A DNA stretch of 64,000 nt from Bradysia coprophila (Eukaryota; Arthropoda; Insecta; Diptera; Sciaridae), in the NCBI RefSeq assembly GCF_014529535.1, contig NW_023503423.1, positions 7,178,473-7,242,472 of the forward strand. Direction: 5' to 3'. Under the pieces are notes generated by a model. That model saw nothing but the letters and a program-made list of their open reading frames with translations. It was not told the DNA's origin and searched no databases. Below, piece after piece: positions 45,346 through 58,600 of the stretch; the first letter of the stretch is position 1, and each line of letters begins with the position of its first letter. A program made the translations under genes and the position numbers.

Positions 45346-45604
45346 CTTAGAGTAATTATACCTAGAGAGGAAATTTGTACGACAAAATGTGGTCCCAACA
45401 TGAGTTTGTATTAGATACACATTTCGTATACTTTTACACCCATACAAGTATTCGTTGACGCTTTTTCGCTTTTGATGGTTCCATTTGACCTCTTAATTAA
45501 GAGGGCAAACACACATCCCAATAAACATTTCGTATTTCATGTTGGGACCACATATTTTACGTAATTTTGTTTGAAATTTCCTCTCTAGGTATAATTACTC
45601 TTAG
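45346..45604. mobile_element. MITE, CTTAGAGTAAT family, copy B
   Basis: Left CTTAGAGTAATTATACCTAG and right (reversed) CTAAGAGTAATTATACCTAG extend as arms through GAGAGGAAATTT to TGTGGTCCCAACATGA. They enclose a short unrelated centre, 259 bp in total. The termini and inner block are those of copy A at 14067-14846, which is three times longer. A clear target duplication could not be fixed (GGTAAA occurs close to both ends). Confidence 0.75.
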
Positions 45605-46205
45605 GGTAAATTACTCGCTTAAAATCAATCGTCCAAGACACATACGTAAATAACTATGTCCATCCATGTCCAAAATCGGCAAAAAGAACAGATTAAATAT
45701 TTGAAAGAATCACTTTAACGCACTAGTGCAAAACAGTCGTTCATTCGACATTAAAAGCGACCTACTAAGAAAAGTTGACGTTTTTCGAATCAGGCAGAAT
45801 TTACGACGATAATGTACTCAAAAAGATAATCCAATACTAGCAACAGGTTGGTAGTGTGGATTTTTATCAATTTGTGCAATTCTTATTTAATGTTGGCGTT
45901 TCGTACGCATAAGGAAAATGAAACGAGGCGTATACACTAAAAAGATCCTCCTCCAATAAATTATTGAATTCGAAAGTCTTCTCTGCGCAGAAACTGAATA
46001 GCATCGTGATACATAACGTTCGAATTAGCTCGCCAATCAATTGCACTGAATGGGTTACAAACAATGTACAGTTGACCGCGGTGTCAATCGTCATTTGGTT
46101 CGTGTGTATTGTATTGGAGGTGGATCTCTTGACGATGTTCTTTAAAATTAGTTTCTTTTTTCTTCAATCAAAGAATACATTCACTATCGATGCTATTGAG
46201 AGAAT

Positions 46206-47409
46206 TTAATTATCCTTTTTTGACTCTTTGTACAACTCGGATGGATGAGGAATGTCGGATACAAGATATTCTGCTGGCACAAAATTGAAAATTTTGTTTA
46301 TTACTTCTATGACAATATCCTCAATAGTCTTCTTGATAAGTGGTTTAAACGCATCGGAAACTGGTCTCCAATTCTCGTTCAAAAATGCGTTTGTGCTATC
46401 CTCTGAAAATAAAAGAAATTTTCATTGCCGTGAGAGATTACAAATTCGATCGACAAATCATGTTCGACTTAAAATCTGTCTCTCGGTATAAAAAAAGGGA
46501 AGAATCGTGTCAGCAAAGAATCTGCTTCGGGAAGAGTAAAGACAAAACTAGTAGTGCTGTTGAGTGAAATAGTTCTTGGAAATCTTCTACCGTCGAACAA
46601 TGGAAAAGTTACTCACCCAACAGTTTAATGCCGTTGAATAGGTTATCCAATTGCAATCTCAATCCGCTCATAGTAAAGTCGATTTGTGCTTTGGTTATGT
46701 TGTAGAATAGGTGTCCAAATTTTTCGTATACTTTAGCGTCAGCGTGGATCTTGATGTCGAGGTTCTCTACAAAATTTTAAGTTAATCACCTGATGGTAAT
46801 ATCCGACTTCTCTGTCTTTCTAACGCAAGACCATCAATGAAAGAAATCATCTAGAATGTTGAAGTGCGTAAAAGTAGAATAGACTTACGTGGTTCAATCC
46901 AACATTTTCCACGTCCCTGTAGCGGTAGCAACAAAATACGACCGCCCATTTCATAATTTCCTTCGAGTCTTAACTTCGGAATGCGAATATTTGAATCCCA
47001 GCTATAATCGACTGGATTGATGCTAAAATTAAGTGAATTCGAGATTTAAATCGATCCATCTCTAAAAACCCAACAAACGCAAACAAAACCTACTAGCTCC
47101 GTACAACTATAGAATTCGATAGTCCTTTAACCACACCGTTGGACAAGGATGTGTTCAAGCTTACTGGCCCATCGCTGGAAAATATTTTTATTTCTCTCAA
47201 TTTTATTGGATCAATCTTGATATCCAAACCGTCGAAGCCTGTAAATCAATTATTGATCATATTTAGATTCAAAATCTGCCTGTAAAAGCCTTTGATAGGA
47301 GCTAGCTAACCTGTTGACAAATTTTGGAAGAGACTTTGTATGGTTTCTGTTGAGCATGGTACGAATACTTCGTCCGGTGATTTTCGTTGACAAGTTCGTA
47401 AAAACGCAG
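46206..47409 (-). CDS. Takeout/JHBP-family protein, first exon missing
   Basis: A secreted carrier of the juvenile-hormone-binding/takeout family, which binds small lipophilic ligands in haemolymph or sensory lymph. Minus-strand exons found: 47311-47409, 47094-47238, 46889-47022, 46617-46766, 46206-46402, consistent in phase, ending at TAA 46206-46208. Marks: the N-terminal Cys pair in FLRTCQRKS...VFVPCSTETI, GFDGLDIKIDPIKL, SIVVRSY, NIRIPKLRLEGNYEMGGRI, the central Cys in GRGKCWIEP, LDIKIHADAKVYEK, LDNLFNGIKLLG, and a C-terminal NENWRPVSDAFKPLI. The domain is complete except for its first exon, which should encode the signal peptide and end in phase 1. I could not find it before 48.9 kb. Which subfamily (takeout versus hormone carrier) cannot be told from sequence alone. 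Confidence 0.92.
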
Positions 47410-48898
47410 CTGGAGTAAAAATTCAGATTTAATTTCATTTTTTCAAAGAAAATTTATGTGACTTAAAGCTAAGAGAAGTAAGTGAGCTGAAGCGAAACCA
47501 CAATTATCTCTAAATAATTATCGAACCGTCATGCAAATAATATTTCTATGAGCAGTTGCTAAGCCCTGGAAACTTGGATGAAACTGCGTTCAACAAGTTA
47601 ATGGAATTCAAAGTCGGCATAAGGTAACATTCTACCGTTGCGCCAATGCGCAAAGTTCACTCAAGCTTCATAATTTGGGTAGTTGGGCATTTGGTGGCCG
47701 CAACGACGTAACACACTCGTGCGTTGCAACACAAATACGATGGATTGGTGTACATACAAATATCTAGCCTACGTTTTTGGCGAGTTTGGAAAGTAGTAGT
47801 AATAGGAGGACCCGAGAGAGTAGAGATTTTCAAATTTTACGTTTTTAAGAAGTTCAAATGAAAATAAGAATGTTGTGAAAACCAAAAAAAAAATTAGATT
47901 ACGCGCGAAGTATCTTCAGATTCTATGGCTAGTCACTTCAAAGACGTCTGTAAAATTTAAATGAGTAGAACTACAGATTCTTGAAATCACAAAAACTAAC
48001 TCTTAAACTTGACCTTTGTGATCAATAACTTATTAAGTTTTATTATATCAGTCACAGAGGCTACCGATGACTTTTCCAGTTCACCGATAAATAATAAAAA
48101 ATTTATTTACATAGCGACCTTCTATCGTCAACAATGAATGAAATCGCGATAAACCAGTTTAGAATTTATTGTGTAGATGCAATAAATGTTTACACATTTG
48201 CTTACGACAAGGAAATATTGAATGTGTAAGTCTGTGAAACATATATCTAGAACTTATAGGCGTCGTTGCATAACCGAAAGATCGCTAATTAAAATTTTGC
48301 AATTTTTTTAAGCAACACTATCAGTACACTCATGACTGAATGTTGAAAAGAACAGATGTACGAAAATTCTTATCATCTCTTATGACAATCGTATGAGAAT
48401 AGACATTTTTTGACCATCATTGTTCCTTTGAATTATACGATTTTTAGACGCTAAACCATACGCTAAATAAATTGATCATCATATCACTGACACTAGAATC
48501 CACTAGAGTTTTAGACTACAGAAAAAACACAGTTGTGAGTGCATTTTCAACTATTCAACAGTCAATTATAACTATTTACGTTTTGTTTCCAAATATTCTG
48601 CGCCCGAACTGTGTCCAAACAATGAATTAATCATCCAAACACACAATTAAATTCGAACAACCATAGTTTTGGGATGCAGGCGCAGGGTCAGTTAGATAAA
48701 TACTTGTTAAATCTTCAATCGAATTATCGCAGCTGCTACGAAATCAGTCAATGGTTACTTGAGAGTGGCAACTATATTACTACGAACTTATAATTTTATT
48801 TCATTAACATCTTATTGATTCTTAAAAACTTGTTAAGGGGGAGATGCACAGTATGCACGTAGAGCGTAAAGTGGGGCTTTTGCAGGGCCTATTTTATA
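47410..48898. other. Probable first intron / upstream region of JHBP gene
   Basis: No supported coding exon found; the signal-peptide exon of the adjacent JHBP gene may lie here or beyond. Confidence 0.35.
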
Positions 48899-49287
48899 AG
48901 GTAAATGATGGAGAGTTGACCTAGTGGAAAAGTGATCTTAAGTTGTAGGTGTAAATTTGTATAAAGAAAAAATGATCTGTCAACTCACCATCCAATAAAC
49001 CGCGAGTTGTTTTATGACGTTTGTATATAGGACAATTCACGATTTTTTGAATTTATATGAAATCGGACAACTCACGGTTCACGTAGGTTAACTCTGAATT
49101 TTTATAAATTAATTAACTTTGTTAAACGAAATCTTCAATAATTAATAAAAATTTATGTTAATTAAGTAAACAAAAGATAAATCTTTAAAATAAAAGTGGT
49201 TCCAGTTAACATAGTTCCAAAATCGATGAGAAATTCAAGTTCAAAGTTTGGTCTTGTCAATTTAGGTCAACTCTCCATCATTTACCT
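48899..49287. mobile_element. MITE with AGGTAAATGATGG ends and TA target
   Basis: AGGTAAATGATGGAGAGTTG (48899 onward) is the perfect inverse of the right end, CAACTCTCCATCATTTACCT, up to 49287. TA lies just outside each end (48897-48898, 49288-49289). About 389 bp, no ORF. Internal CAACTCAC / GTGAGTTG-like words repeat. Confidence 0.7.
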
Positions 49288-49289
49288 TA

Positions 49290-50358
49290 AATATAAAAAA
49301 CAAAAAAACAAAATTTTTGAATTTTTCATAATTAAACGGTCAAAGGTAAATCTGCTATCATTTCAGGAGTTTTCGGTGATTCCCCTAACTTTCATAAACT
49401 ACGAAAAAGTTCTTTTCTTTTCTTGATTTTTGTTTATTTGAATCTTGTCGTTCGTTCCACATGCATTACAGTAGCGCCTCTCTTTCCCTTTCTTCCATTA
49501 CATACGATTGAATGCAATCCTTCAACTCTCTTTAAGTTTCTCCTGCTTAAAGCGTAGAAAACGATGTGGATCGATTAAAACGGCAGAGTGTTAAGCATGT
49601 AATAGTTATTTCCCTAATGGATTTGGGTAGTGCTGGTAGTGCTGAACAGATTTTCAAAATTTTTGTTTTCTTCATAGAAGAATCAAATTAAATGAGGTCT
49701 GATTTACAGATCTAATGTTCTGGGTGTTTATTCCCGGAAGAATTTTTCCCTAAATATTTAATGAATGATAACTTTTGTGGTTCTAAGCCGATTTTCAAAA
49801 ACGTTATTATAATCGACGAAGAATCTCGCGAAGAATGCAATATTCCGATTCTTTATTACCTGCAATAGGCGGTATTTTTATAAACCAATTAATATAAATA
49901 AATAAATAATAAATAATATAAATAGATTGGGTCATCAGTAGACACAATGCATAGATGATCTGTTTTACAAGAGACCTCGAAGAGTCAATTATTTTTGAAT
50001 GTTTCGGTTTTATTTTTTCTTGTCACGGTGGTTTGAAACCCCAGCGTGTTTGGTCGTAATTTAGAGAATGGAGTTTTTAAATTAAAACGAGAGAATGTTT
50101 CAACGACTTTTGATAAGTTAATCAGTCAAGGGACCTGACTCACTTGGTGGTGCCGTGGTACGGAGTTGTAATATCGCTATTTATAATTTATACGTCATTT
50201 GCGCAAACTGTCTAATATTAGAATGAATCATATACAGTAGCGTCACCGTCTGTTATGTTTCGACTGTTACACGAGTCAATATATGGGTGTCATGTGCAAA
50301 AAGTTTGCATGGCATGTATCAAAATCTCTGATAGGGGAAACTCATTTTTTTAGAATCC
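49290..50358. other. Intergenic, AT-rich
   Basis: No gene. Contains an (AAAT)n-like tract near 49890-49925 and a fragment of the GATAACTT...CCGATTTTCAAAAA repeat near 49770. Confidence 0.4.
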
Positions 50359-51545
50359 TTAAGAGTGATATCGCCAAAACTTGAACCAATTTGAAAACAA
50401 TGGTTCGGCGATCCAGGCAAGCTATAGCTCGTTTGAATCGTCTTTCAATTCTAAGAAATAGGGATCTTTTAGTTTTTCTGTTAATTTCCCATTTTCGGAG
50501 TGAACACGTGAAAAGTCATAGCATGTCAAGGGGTGGTGAAAACAGTTTTTTTGTGATAGCTCAAGATAGAAATGTTTCTAAAAGTTGAAAATTTGTAGGA
50601 ATATAGGCCTTTCGCAGACCTTCATAAAGAGTATAATCATCGGTATGGGCCGCCACCGGTTCTAGACTTATGACTCAAAATATGGTCAATGTTTGGACAG
50701 TCCTACTGGCTTGCAACAGAATTTATCCGCGGAACTGGCTATAGGGTGTTGTAGCTGGACTTACCCTCTTTCATTCCACATATAAAAAACCCCAGATAAA
50801 TTCTGTTGCAAGCCATAAAGTTAGTTAGTCTCTACTTTACAATCAACCTATATTCGTAGCAAGCCAATGAGTTTCTGTTAATTTTGTGAAGTCAAAGAAA
50901 TGAGGTTTTCCACCTACTACGAAGTAGGAGACAATCAGGACAATTTCGAGCTGAGCATGTAATTTTGATTTAGTTTATTTCATTCCCATCGCTCCAGCCT
51001 GTTTGAAGACCAAAAACAAGTTGAAAACACTGAAAAATATGGGTCTCCTGGAGCGACATTTTACTTCAACTAACTTTATGGCTTGCAACAGAATTTATCT
51101 GGGGTTTTTTATATGTGGAATGAAAGAGGGTAAGTCCAGCTACAACACCCTATAGTCAGTTCCGCGGATAAATTCTGTTGCAAGCCAGTAGGACTGTCCA
51201 AACATTCACCATATTTTGAGTCATAGGTCTAGAACGGGTGGCGGCCCATACCGATGATTATACTCTTTATGTAGGTCTGCCCAAGGCCTATATTCCTACA
51301 AATTTTCAACTTTTAGAAACATTTCTATCTTGAGCTATCACAAAAAAACTGTTTTCACCACCCCTTGACATGCTATGACTTTTCACGTGTTCACTCCGAA
51401 AATGGGAAATTAACAGAAAAACTAAAAGATCCCTATTTCTTAGAATTGAAAGACGATTCAAACGAGTTATAGCTTGCCTGGATCGCCGAACCATTGTATT
51501 TATTTTCACCAAAATTGGTTCAAGTTTTGGCGATATCACTCTTAA
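50359..51545. mobile_element. Foldback element bordered by TTAA
   Basis: Two arms of about 465 bp (50363-50828 and 51075-51541) are near-identical reverse complements around a ~250-bp unique centre. The same 62-residue frame therefore appears on both strands (RQAIARLNRLSILRNRD), but I regard it as a by-product. Termini are GAGTGATATCGCCAAA. TTAA lies at 50359-50362 and 51542-51545, which would fit a piggyBac-type target site. A diverged single arm lies at 29321-29760 in the opsin gene. Confidence 0.8.
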
Positions 51546-52467
51546 ATATCAATACGTTAGAACCTTTGAGAAACGTTTTCAATTCATTTGTTCAAATATA
51601 AAAAAGGTATGCACAATAAAGCTGAACACCTAATAGTAATCGTAATCACACAGTTTAACAACAATATAATCCACTTTTTCACTTAATCACTTAATCACTT
51701 AATTGCGTTGATCTGATTACTGATCTAACAAGTGTCTAGTCAACAACAATGTTGTAACGACATACCTATGTTCTGACAGTGCTATTGAATTATGGTACCA
51801 ATTACCAGTAGTGGCAACGCACTTCTCATGCTTGAAGTGCGTTGGTAGTGGTCGAGGTAGTGGTCCAAGCTTGAGTATGACAATCTTTTATATTGTAACA
51901 ACTGGTAAATGCAGGTTTCTGGGTGTGTTTGAAAAGTAAAACGGTGACACTTACTCAACGAGAAGAACGATGAACGAACACATTTTTAATTTTTTTGTTT
52001 CTTGTTTTGTTCGCGATTTTGTTGATATTTTCAATCATATTTTCATAAGTACAACCAAACCCAGACTCAATACAATGATTCTACGACTTCGTCATAGCTG
52101 TAGAAGACTTAGATTTGTCGAGAACTAAGAACAAAAATTTGGTCTCTGCTTCCTCAGTTAGGACCTCACTCGTCCAGGTCTTTCGTGTATGGGGATTGGG
52201 GATATTGAGATTAAGTCATACAAGAAAAGTCCCTTTCAGCAACTCTGTTCCGATTCGTTTAAGAAAGAAAATTTGGAAGATCCTTTGTCCAGATACTTGT
52301 TCATCGTCACATTCCCAATCAAAAGACCATCAGCGTAAAATAATTATCACTTTAGATAAATATATATTATATTCAAACGATGTATATATAACAGCACACT
52401 ACAACTTGTATAACTTCAAAAGTGCACATCATGTGAAAACAACAAACAATAAAATTGGAATTAATTG
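51546..52467. other. Intergenic, nothing recognised
   Basis: Contains a short AATCACTT triplication (51679-51702). No gene, though it should hold the 3' UTR of the Nischarin-like gene. Confidence 0.35.
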
Positions 52468-54942
52468 CTACCTCTCCGTAACAAAACTGGTTTGTAGCAA
52501 TGGTGGTTTCGCTTCCGATTGTCTTAAAGCAGCCAACACCAAGGCCATATCAATTTCGGTACCCTCAGCTTTTTCATTGTCCAGGTATAGTTCCGTACAT
52601 CGATCACCAAATCTCGATAGAACGCGTTGACGATAATCTGAAAGTATACAATTCAGTGAACACACGTTCACACAATATGGTTTTGTTGATGATGGAAGAG
52701 GTCAGAATGTGTAATCAATTCGTACCATTGAACGCTCACATTTTGGGGTAATTAAAGCACTTCAAGCATGAGTCCTGAAACTTGACAGATAGTCACACAA
52801 CAGTAAAACACTGTTAAAAACCATTTCATTGACTCTAGTACTCTTACTGGTAGCTAGCTGTCAACTATAATCACTTTTCCTTTAGGAGCGTTGGGTGATA
52901 CAAGACTTTTACTGGTAAAATGAGTCAAACAATTCTCTTTTTAGAAAATGTCCATAATGTTGGGTCCGTAATCACTACCGGCCACTAGGCTAATTTTCGT
53001 CCAACTTAACTACATCAAGATCTACGTACTCACCCACTATACCGGCAACGGGATTCGCTGTCAAAATTAATTCTTCTAGACATGGTAAACCAGCCACATG
53101 GTTAATTTCCTCAATGTCGGCGATCAGATTACAGCTAACATCCAACGTCACCAACGAATACATTTTCCGGAATCCACTCAGCGAGGTCAATCGATTTTGC
53201 GACAATTTTAACGTTTTCAGATTGCCCAACTCCAAGTGGCAGTCGATGCATTCGGTAATGAAATTTTCACATAGGCTTAACGAACTCAGGTATGGAAGAT
53301 GACTCAAGTTGGATATGGCTGTGATGTGATTTCGGTCGAGTATCAATGTTTTCAGTTTCGGGAGCAATTTGATGCTGGGGTCAATCGACTGGATACAATT
53401 CGACGAAAAATTGGCCGATTTCAGTTCTGTCCAACTTTTCGTTGTGTCAATGTTGTCGTCTTTGTGGATGCAATCACAGAGTAGAATTTGATTAATTTGA
53501 GTGGTTGACGTGCTATGTACAGACAAATGAGAAATGGTTTGTCGCAAAACGCCTGCGGAAAGAAAATTTTCTTCGTTTAATCGACTGCAAATTACGCCGC
53601 AGAGCATAAAACGTCGAACACTGACCTGCATCGTAAATATTTTCGGTACGTATACCGTACATCTTGAACGATTTCAGCGACCTAAACGCATTCAAGTCAA
53701 ATTTGAGATTTCCCGGTATGATATTGCTCGTACCGATCGATGTGTTCAGTTCGATTTTCGGTACTGCTTCCGGCTGCTGTTGACCCTTCAAACAAAAGAT
53801 TCAAACCAAACGATTTGCAAGCATTACTTTCATCACCTCACCTTCCGTGGACGAACTACCAAACTTTGTAATTGTGAGCAAAAGTCCAGCACATGGGAAA
53901 AATCGAAATTTTTCCGCACGCTATCCGAACTTGGACACGGCAGTTTCAGTCGCTCGGTAATTGAGTACAGATCCAACGTCGTAAATTCGTGTACCTTTGA
54001 TGCAGCCAAAATGGTTTCGCCTTGTTGGTAGAAATTGTTGCTGATGTCTTGCAGCAGGTAAATGATGTCATATTTGTTGAAGTCCAAAAATTCCACAAAT
54101 TCGCGGCACATTGTGTAGCGAAAGAAGATGAGCACTTTTTGCAGATAGATTTCCAGCAATTTTTGACGTTGCACTAGAAACTCTGGGTTACGATTACCGA
54201 GTACCTGAGATCGAATTTTGTTTAGGTTAGAGACAGCTTACAGGCCGGACAATTTCTGCTATTGTCCTGAAAATACTACGACATGAGTATCGACAACTTT
54301 CTGAAGAAAAGGCGAGTCACTGACCGAAAGGTGAGTAGTCAAACTTTGAAGTCTAATGCGAAAGTTCAATTGGGCATTGCCCACCCTGAAATTTTCCTCT
54401 AGCTACGGCCCTGAGTCGAAGCTTTTGCTTCTTTGGGAAGTGATCGTTTCTTAACATTCTGTGAAAGGAATATTCCTTTTACAAAAAATCAAGAGATGGC
54501 GAGGAAAAACGACATCTTCCTGAAGAAGTGGTGAGTTCCTGAAGACGCGTGGACTCCTCGCCTTTTGGTCTAAGACGCGCCGTTTCTTGAGAAAGTCGAT
54601 ACTCATGTTGTTGACGACAGTTTTAGTGAATTCCAAACTAAAAATGAAACAGTTCACGCTGACCACGAAATCTTTTAAAAACCAAGAGTCAATGGATCTC
54701 GAATAGTCTCTGTTCCATCGGATGTTCCAACTCACCTTCTTCGGTGGCATCAAATCTGAGCTGATACTGTGCCCCGTTACCAATTTTTCATTCAGTTCGT
54801 CGAACTCCTTGAAACGGTGCTGTACCGTCCAATTGATCTTTCCAACGGTCACATGAATATCATAAAATGTTGTACCGTCGACGAGATGATAGTGCGGTAT
54901 TTTTATTGTTGTCTCGGCAAAATGTTTTAAGATACAAGCCAT
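52468..54942 (-). CDS. Nisch: Nischarin-like protein (PX domain plus leucine-rich repeats)
   Basis: A cytosolic and endosomal adaptor which in animals binds phosphoinositides, integrin alpha5 and Rac/PAK. Minus-strand exons: 54736-54942, 53842-54204, 53626-53785, 53034-53552, 52468-52637, in consistent phase, 472 residues. Residues about 10-115 form a PX domain (FYDIHVTVGKINWTVQHRF, then FKEFDELNEKL, and LMPPKKVLGN as the PxxK-type loop). From about 240 there are leucine-rich repeats (LPKLKTLILDRNHITAISNL, LGNLKTLKLSQNRLTSL, LVTLDVSCNLIADI). The LRR cap (LILTANPVAGIVDYRQRVL, FGDRCTELYLDNEK) is characteristic of Nischarin. It lacks the long C-terminal part of vertebrate Nischarin, as expected for the short insect form. 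The ATG at 54942 is chosen because the frame upstream opens only with GTG. Divergent from the SLC19 gene, 738 bp apart. Confidence 0.93.
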
Positions 54943-55680
54943 AATCACATATTGTTGTTGTTCCAGTTGTACACACACCTCCGATTTTCAGTTGCTGTAG
55001 CTGGTTTTACAGATTGAATTCGGTCAGTTGACGTTGGTAGTACATTAAAGTGTGGATTATAATTGTCGACGAGATATTGTTAACATTCACAAACGATGAC
55101 GGTGATGAGCAATTTAACGCGAAACAAGACTTTAAGAGTAAGATTGAAGAGGTGCAATTTTAACACTCATCACACACGCAATTTTTTTTTGACAAGCTGT
55201 AAATCATGTAAACTTACATCGTCTCGAAAACATTCCGCCAGATGGCGTTCCGTCTTGAATGCATACAATCTCAGCTGATTTTCAAATTCAATTCAGTTCA
55301 TTAAAAAACTAACAAAAACAAACTCAACAAAATGATGTTACACAACACATTCGCGCCGTTCATTGAAGACTCTCAATCGAAACGTTTATTGATTGTCGAT
55401 CTTAATTACCTAAAGGTCAAGTAAAAGACAAAAATATTTTGCTGGAATTTAATTTCGTGATAAAATCGCTGTGGTGGAAGTATATTTACCATTTATCTGT
55501 ACTCGCATCCATCATTGCAATTGTCAGCCGATCATGGTATAATGGAATGTACATAAAATTCATAAGTAATTGCAAACCGAAACTCAAATTGTAATTCATC
55601 GTGGCACCGGTAATTCGAACACACCTCAGCCAACAGTCGTCTCACGTATTCGCTGATTAGCTGACATTTCACACGATACA
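54943..55680. promoter_or_regulatory. Shared intergenic region of a divergent gene pair
   Basis: 738 bp between the starts of Nischarin-like (-) and SLC19-like (+) genes; both promoters must lie here. No clear TATA box or initiator pair was seen on either side. Confidence 0.4.
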
Positions 55681-58600
55681 ATGCTGAGTTGGATAAAAAT
55701 ATCGTTGATGCTATGCTTTTTTGGATTCCTTCGGGAAATTCGGCCGTCGGAACCGTTTGTCACGGATTATATGATCTATCCATGGAGGAATATAACGAGT
55801 GAAATGGTACGATCGCTTACATTTCCATCACGGTTCAGATAATAATTTGAAATGTTTCTTTTACATTCAGGTGAATCGTTATGTCTTCCCCATTGGCACT
55901 TATTCATATGCCGCGCAACTGGTGGTTGTTTTCTTGATTACGGACTTCCTAAAGTAAGCAAACCATCTTTTCCCTAATGTGTGCCATTTTTCGGAAGGGA
56001 CGATCTTATTAGCAATTCCGATAAAACATTTAGGCACCAGTGACCGAGGGCCACAAAATAAAATTCGTGTTAACCTTAGGCCGAAAGCACACGAACAATT
56101 TTGCGTTGATGGGATCGACAATTATGCTGCGTTTTTCATTGTTTGGCCTGTGATCAATGTCGAATTACAATGAAAAAGGCAGTATAACTGTCGATTAGGG
56201 TGTAGCGGTTTTTACAAAATGTGTTAGTTCTTTTAAGGCTCAGCCGGAAATCCACTCAGCTGGTCCATCTGATCATTTTATGGAAGAAAAAAAAATTTCA
56301 AACTTTGATTTTGTGCTGCCGCCAGATCGATTTTCGAAAATTTCGTCGTTTTCGGTCCATGTCACATATATCGATTTTTTACGGTGGGCTCAGTGTACAT
56401 AAAAAGTTGAGTCAACATGGTAATCTAATCTCCAGGCTTCACAGATTATTTTATAAAAAAGATCAAGTCTAAAAAATATTTTTCAATTTTAAGCGTTTTC
56501 TAAGCTAATTTACAACATTAAATACATCAAAATTTGAAAATGGACTCGCTTCCTTCCATTTGTAAAGCTAGAATTTCGATCAGTATGAACCTTTGATAGA
56601 AAAATCTGTGTCGGAAATACTTCAGAGTTCCAGGAAAATAACTTGAGGCTTAGTTGTACGATATAGCCATTTAGCTTTCTATACCAAACTTGCTTGGACG
56701 TTTCCTATTCTAGTAGAAAGTTTGTATTCCAAGCCGGATGCTAGGACTGTTCTTGAAAATGCTCAAAAAATTTCGAAAATATTATTTCTCGAAAATACAG
56801 TGGACGTCAGTGAAACTTAAACATGAATTCGATTCAGCTGTTTCTCAGCTGATGCACTTACGTCAGTATTCAGTCTGATTTAACAGACTGAATACTGACG
56901 TACTGTAATAAATTTTCGTATTAAAAATCTACTTTAAAGATTTGCCTGTCCTCAATTTCTTAGCAAACATGTTCCTAAATCCCTAATGCAGATCAATAAA
57001 CATTCTGTGTAAATAAACTGATACTGGCAGTGTGTCACAATAATTCTCATATTACGTGACAACCGTCTGTTCGCATAATTCCTCATTTAATTCGAACAAT
57101 GCTTATAACGGCAATAAGACGAATTCGCTGAGCTACGGAAAGTCCAATCACTAAGACCGTAGATAATGCGTTTTGTTGATTGTGTAATCTAATTGAAATT
57201 CCTAAATCCTCAGATACAAACCGCTGATAATCCTGAGTGGCATTTCTGGCATTATTGTCTGGGCAATACTGATATGGACGAAAACGTTACGGGAACTTCA
57301 AATTACTCAAATATTTTATGGAACATACATGGCGACAGAGGTTGCCTATTACACGTACATCTATGCCAAAGTTGAGAAACAACACTATCTCAAAGTGACA
57401 TCGCACACACGGGCCGCCATATTAACCGGAAAATTTGTGGCCAGCTCATTGGGTCAAATACTCGTTACCACCGAGGCCATGGATTATCGTCAGTTAAACT
57501 TCATAACATTCGGCGCTCAGATTGCATCGGCTGTGTGGGCTGTGTTTTTGCCGAAAGTCAAGACGAGCCTCTATTTTCATCGAAACGCTAATTCCAACGA
57601 TGATTTGATGAACGACAGTGCGGATGTGGAGAAGCGAAATGCGAACAAAAATCGATTTCGTGAAGCTTTCCGGCTGCTTTGGACACACTTTCGATGTGCA
57701 TATAGCAACGTGAACATATTGGTCTGGAGTCTTTGGTATAGTGCGGCGATGTGTGGCTATTTGCAAGTGATTTCGTACATTCAAGTGTTGTGGACAGAAA
57801 TAGATAACAGTCAAGAGGTGAGTCAATTTTCGACACCAAAAAAAAGAGTTTTTTATGGCAGTCATTGTAGCTAATTAATTAGTTGTCATATTAATACGCG
57901 ACTGAAAGATAAGATAAGAAACGATCAGACGAGTCTGTAATCATTGCACACAGTCGTGGTTCATTTCACGCCTTTAAATGCTCTTTGATTGATGTTTGAT
58001 GAGGCAAAGCCTTTTTTATTTGAACAGAATTAATGAGATGAGTCACACTGGTTATGCATGCCTGTTCACAACTCATGAACGTTTCTGTAACGATCGCAAA
58101 CGTGTTCTTTATCTCAAATACAACTAATCATTCATTTACTAGGTCATTTGGAATGGTGCCGTCGAAGCAGTGATCACATTGTTGGGTGCCGGAGTAGCAC
58201 TACTGGCTGGTTATCTTCATTCAACTAAGCTCAATCAAAGACGATCCCTTTTTGCATTAATGTTCTTAGCAGCATGTGAGGGCAGCGCCATTTTATTAGC
58301 TTCATCAACACCGCACCGTGTGGTGTCTTACGTTGGCTATTTGATATTTTGCGTGCTGTATTCATTCACCATTACTGTGGCAAGGTATGTCGCATGTCCA
58401 TTTCGACTTCAATGTCTCGGTTTATTAAAGCCCAAAATAACGTTGCAGTGCCGAAGTGGCCAAGCATTTGGAGGATGACAGTTTCGGTTTGGTTTTCGGC
58501 ATAAACACATTTGTCGCTGTTCTACTCCAAACGATACTGACTCTAACTGTTATATCGGACGAAGGATTAGCGTTGACCGTATTTCAACAGTACACCGTAT

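Noticed and set aside
50391-51539. Matching 62-residue frames on opposite strands as a gene pair
   Set aside because: They are the two arms of a foldback element. The frame is not kept in the related copy at 29321-29760.
52115-52630. 171-codon plus-strand ORF
   Set aside because: Overlaps the last exon of the Nischarin-like gene on the other strand and has no family features.
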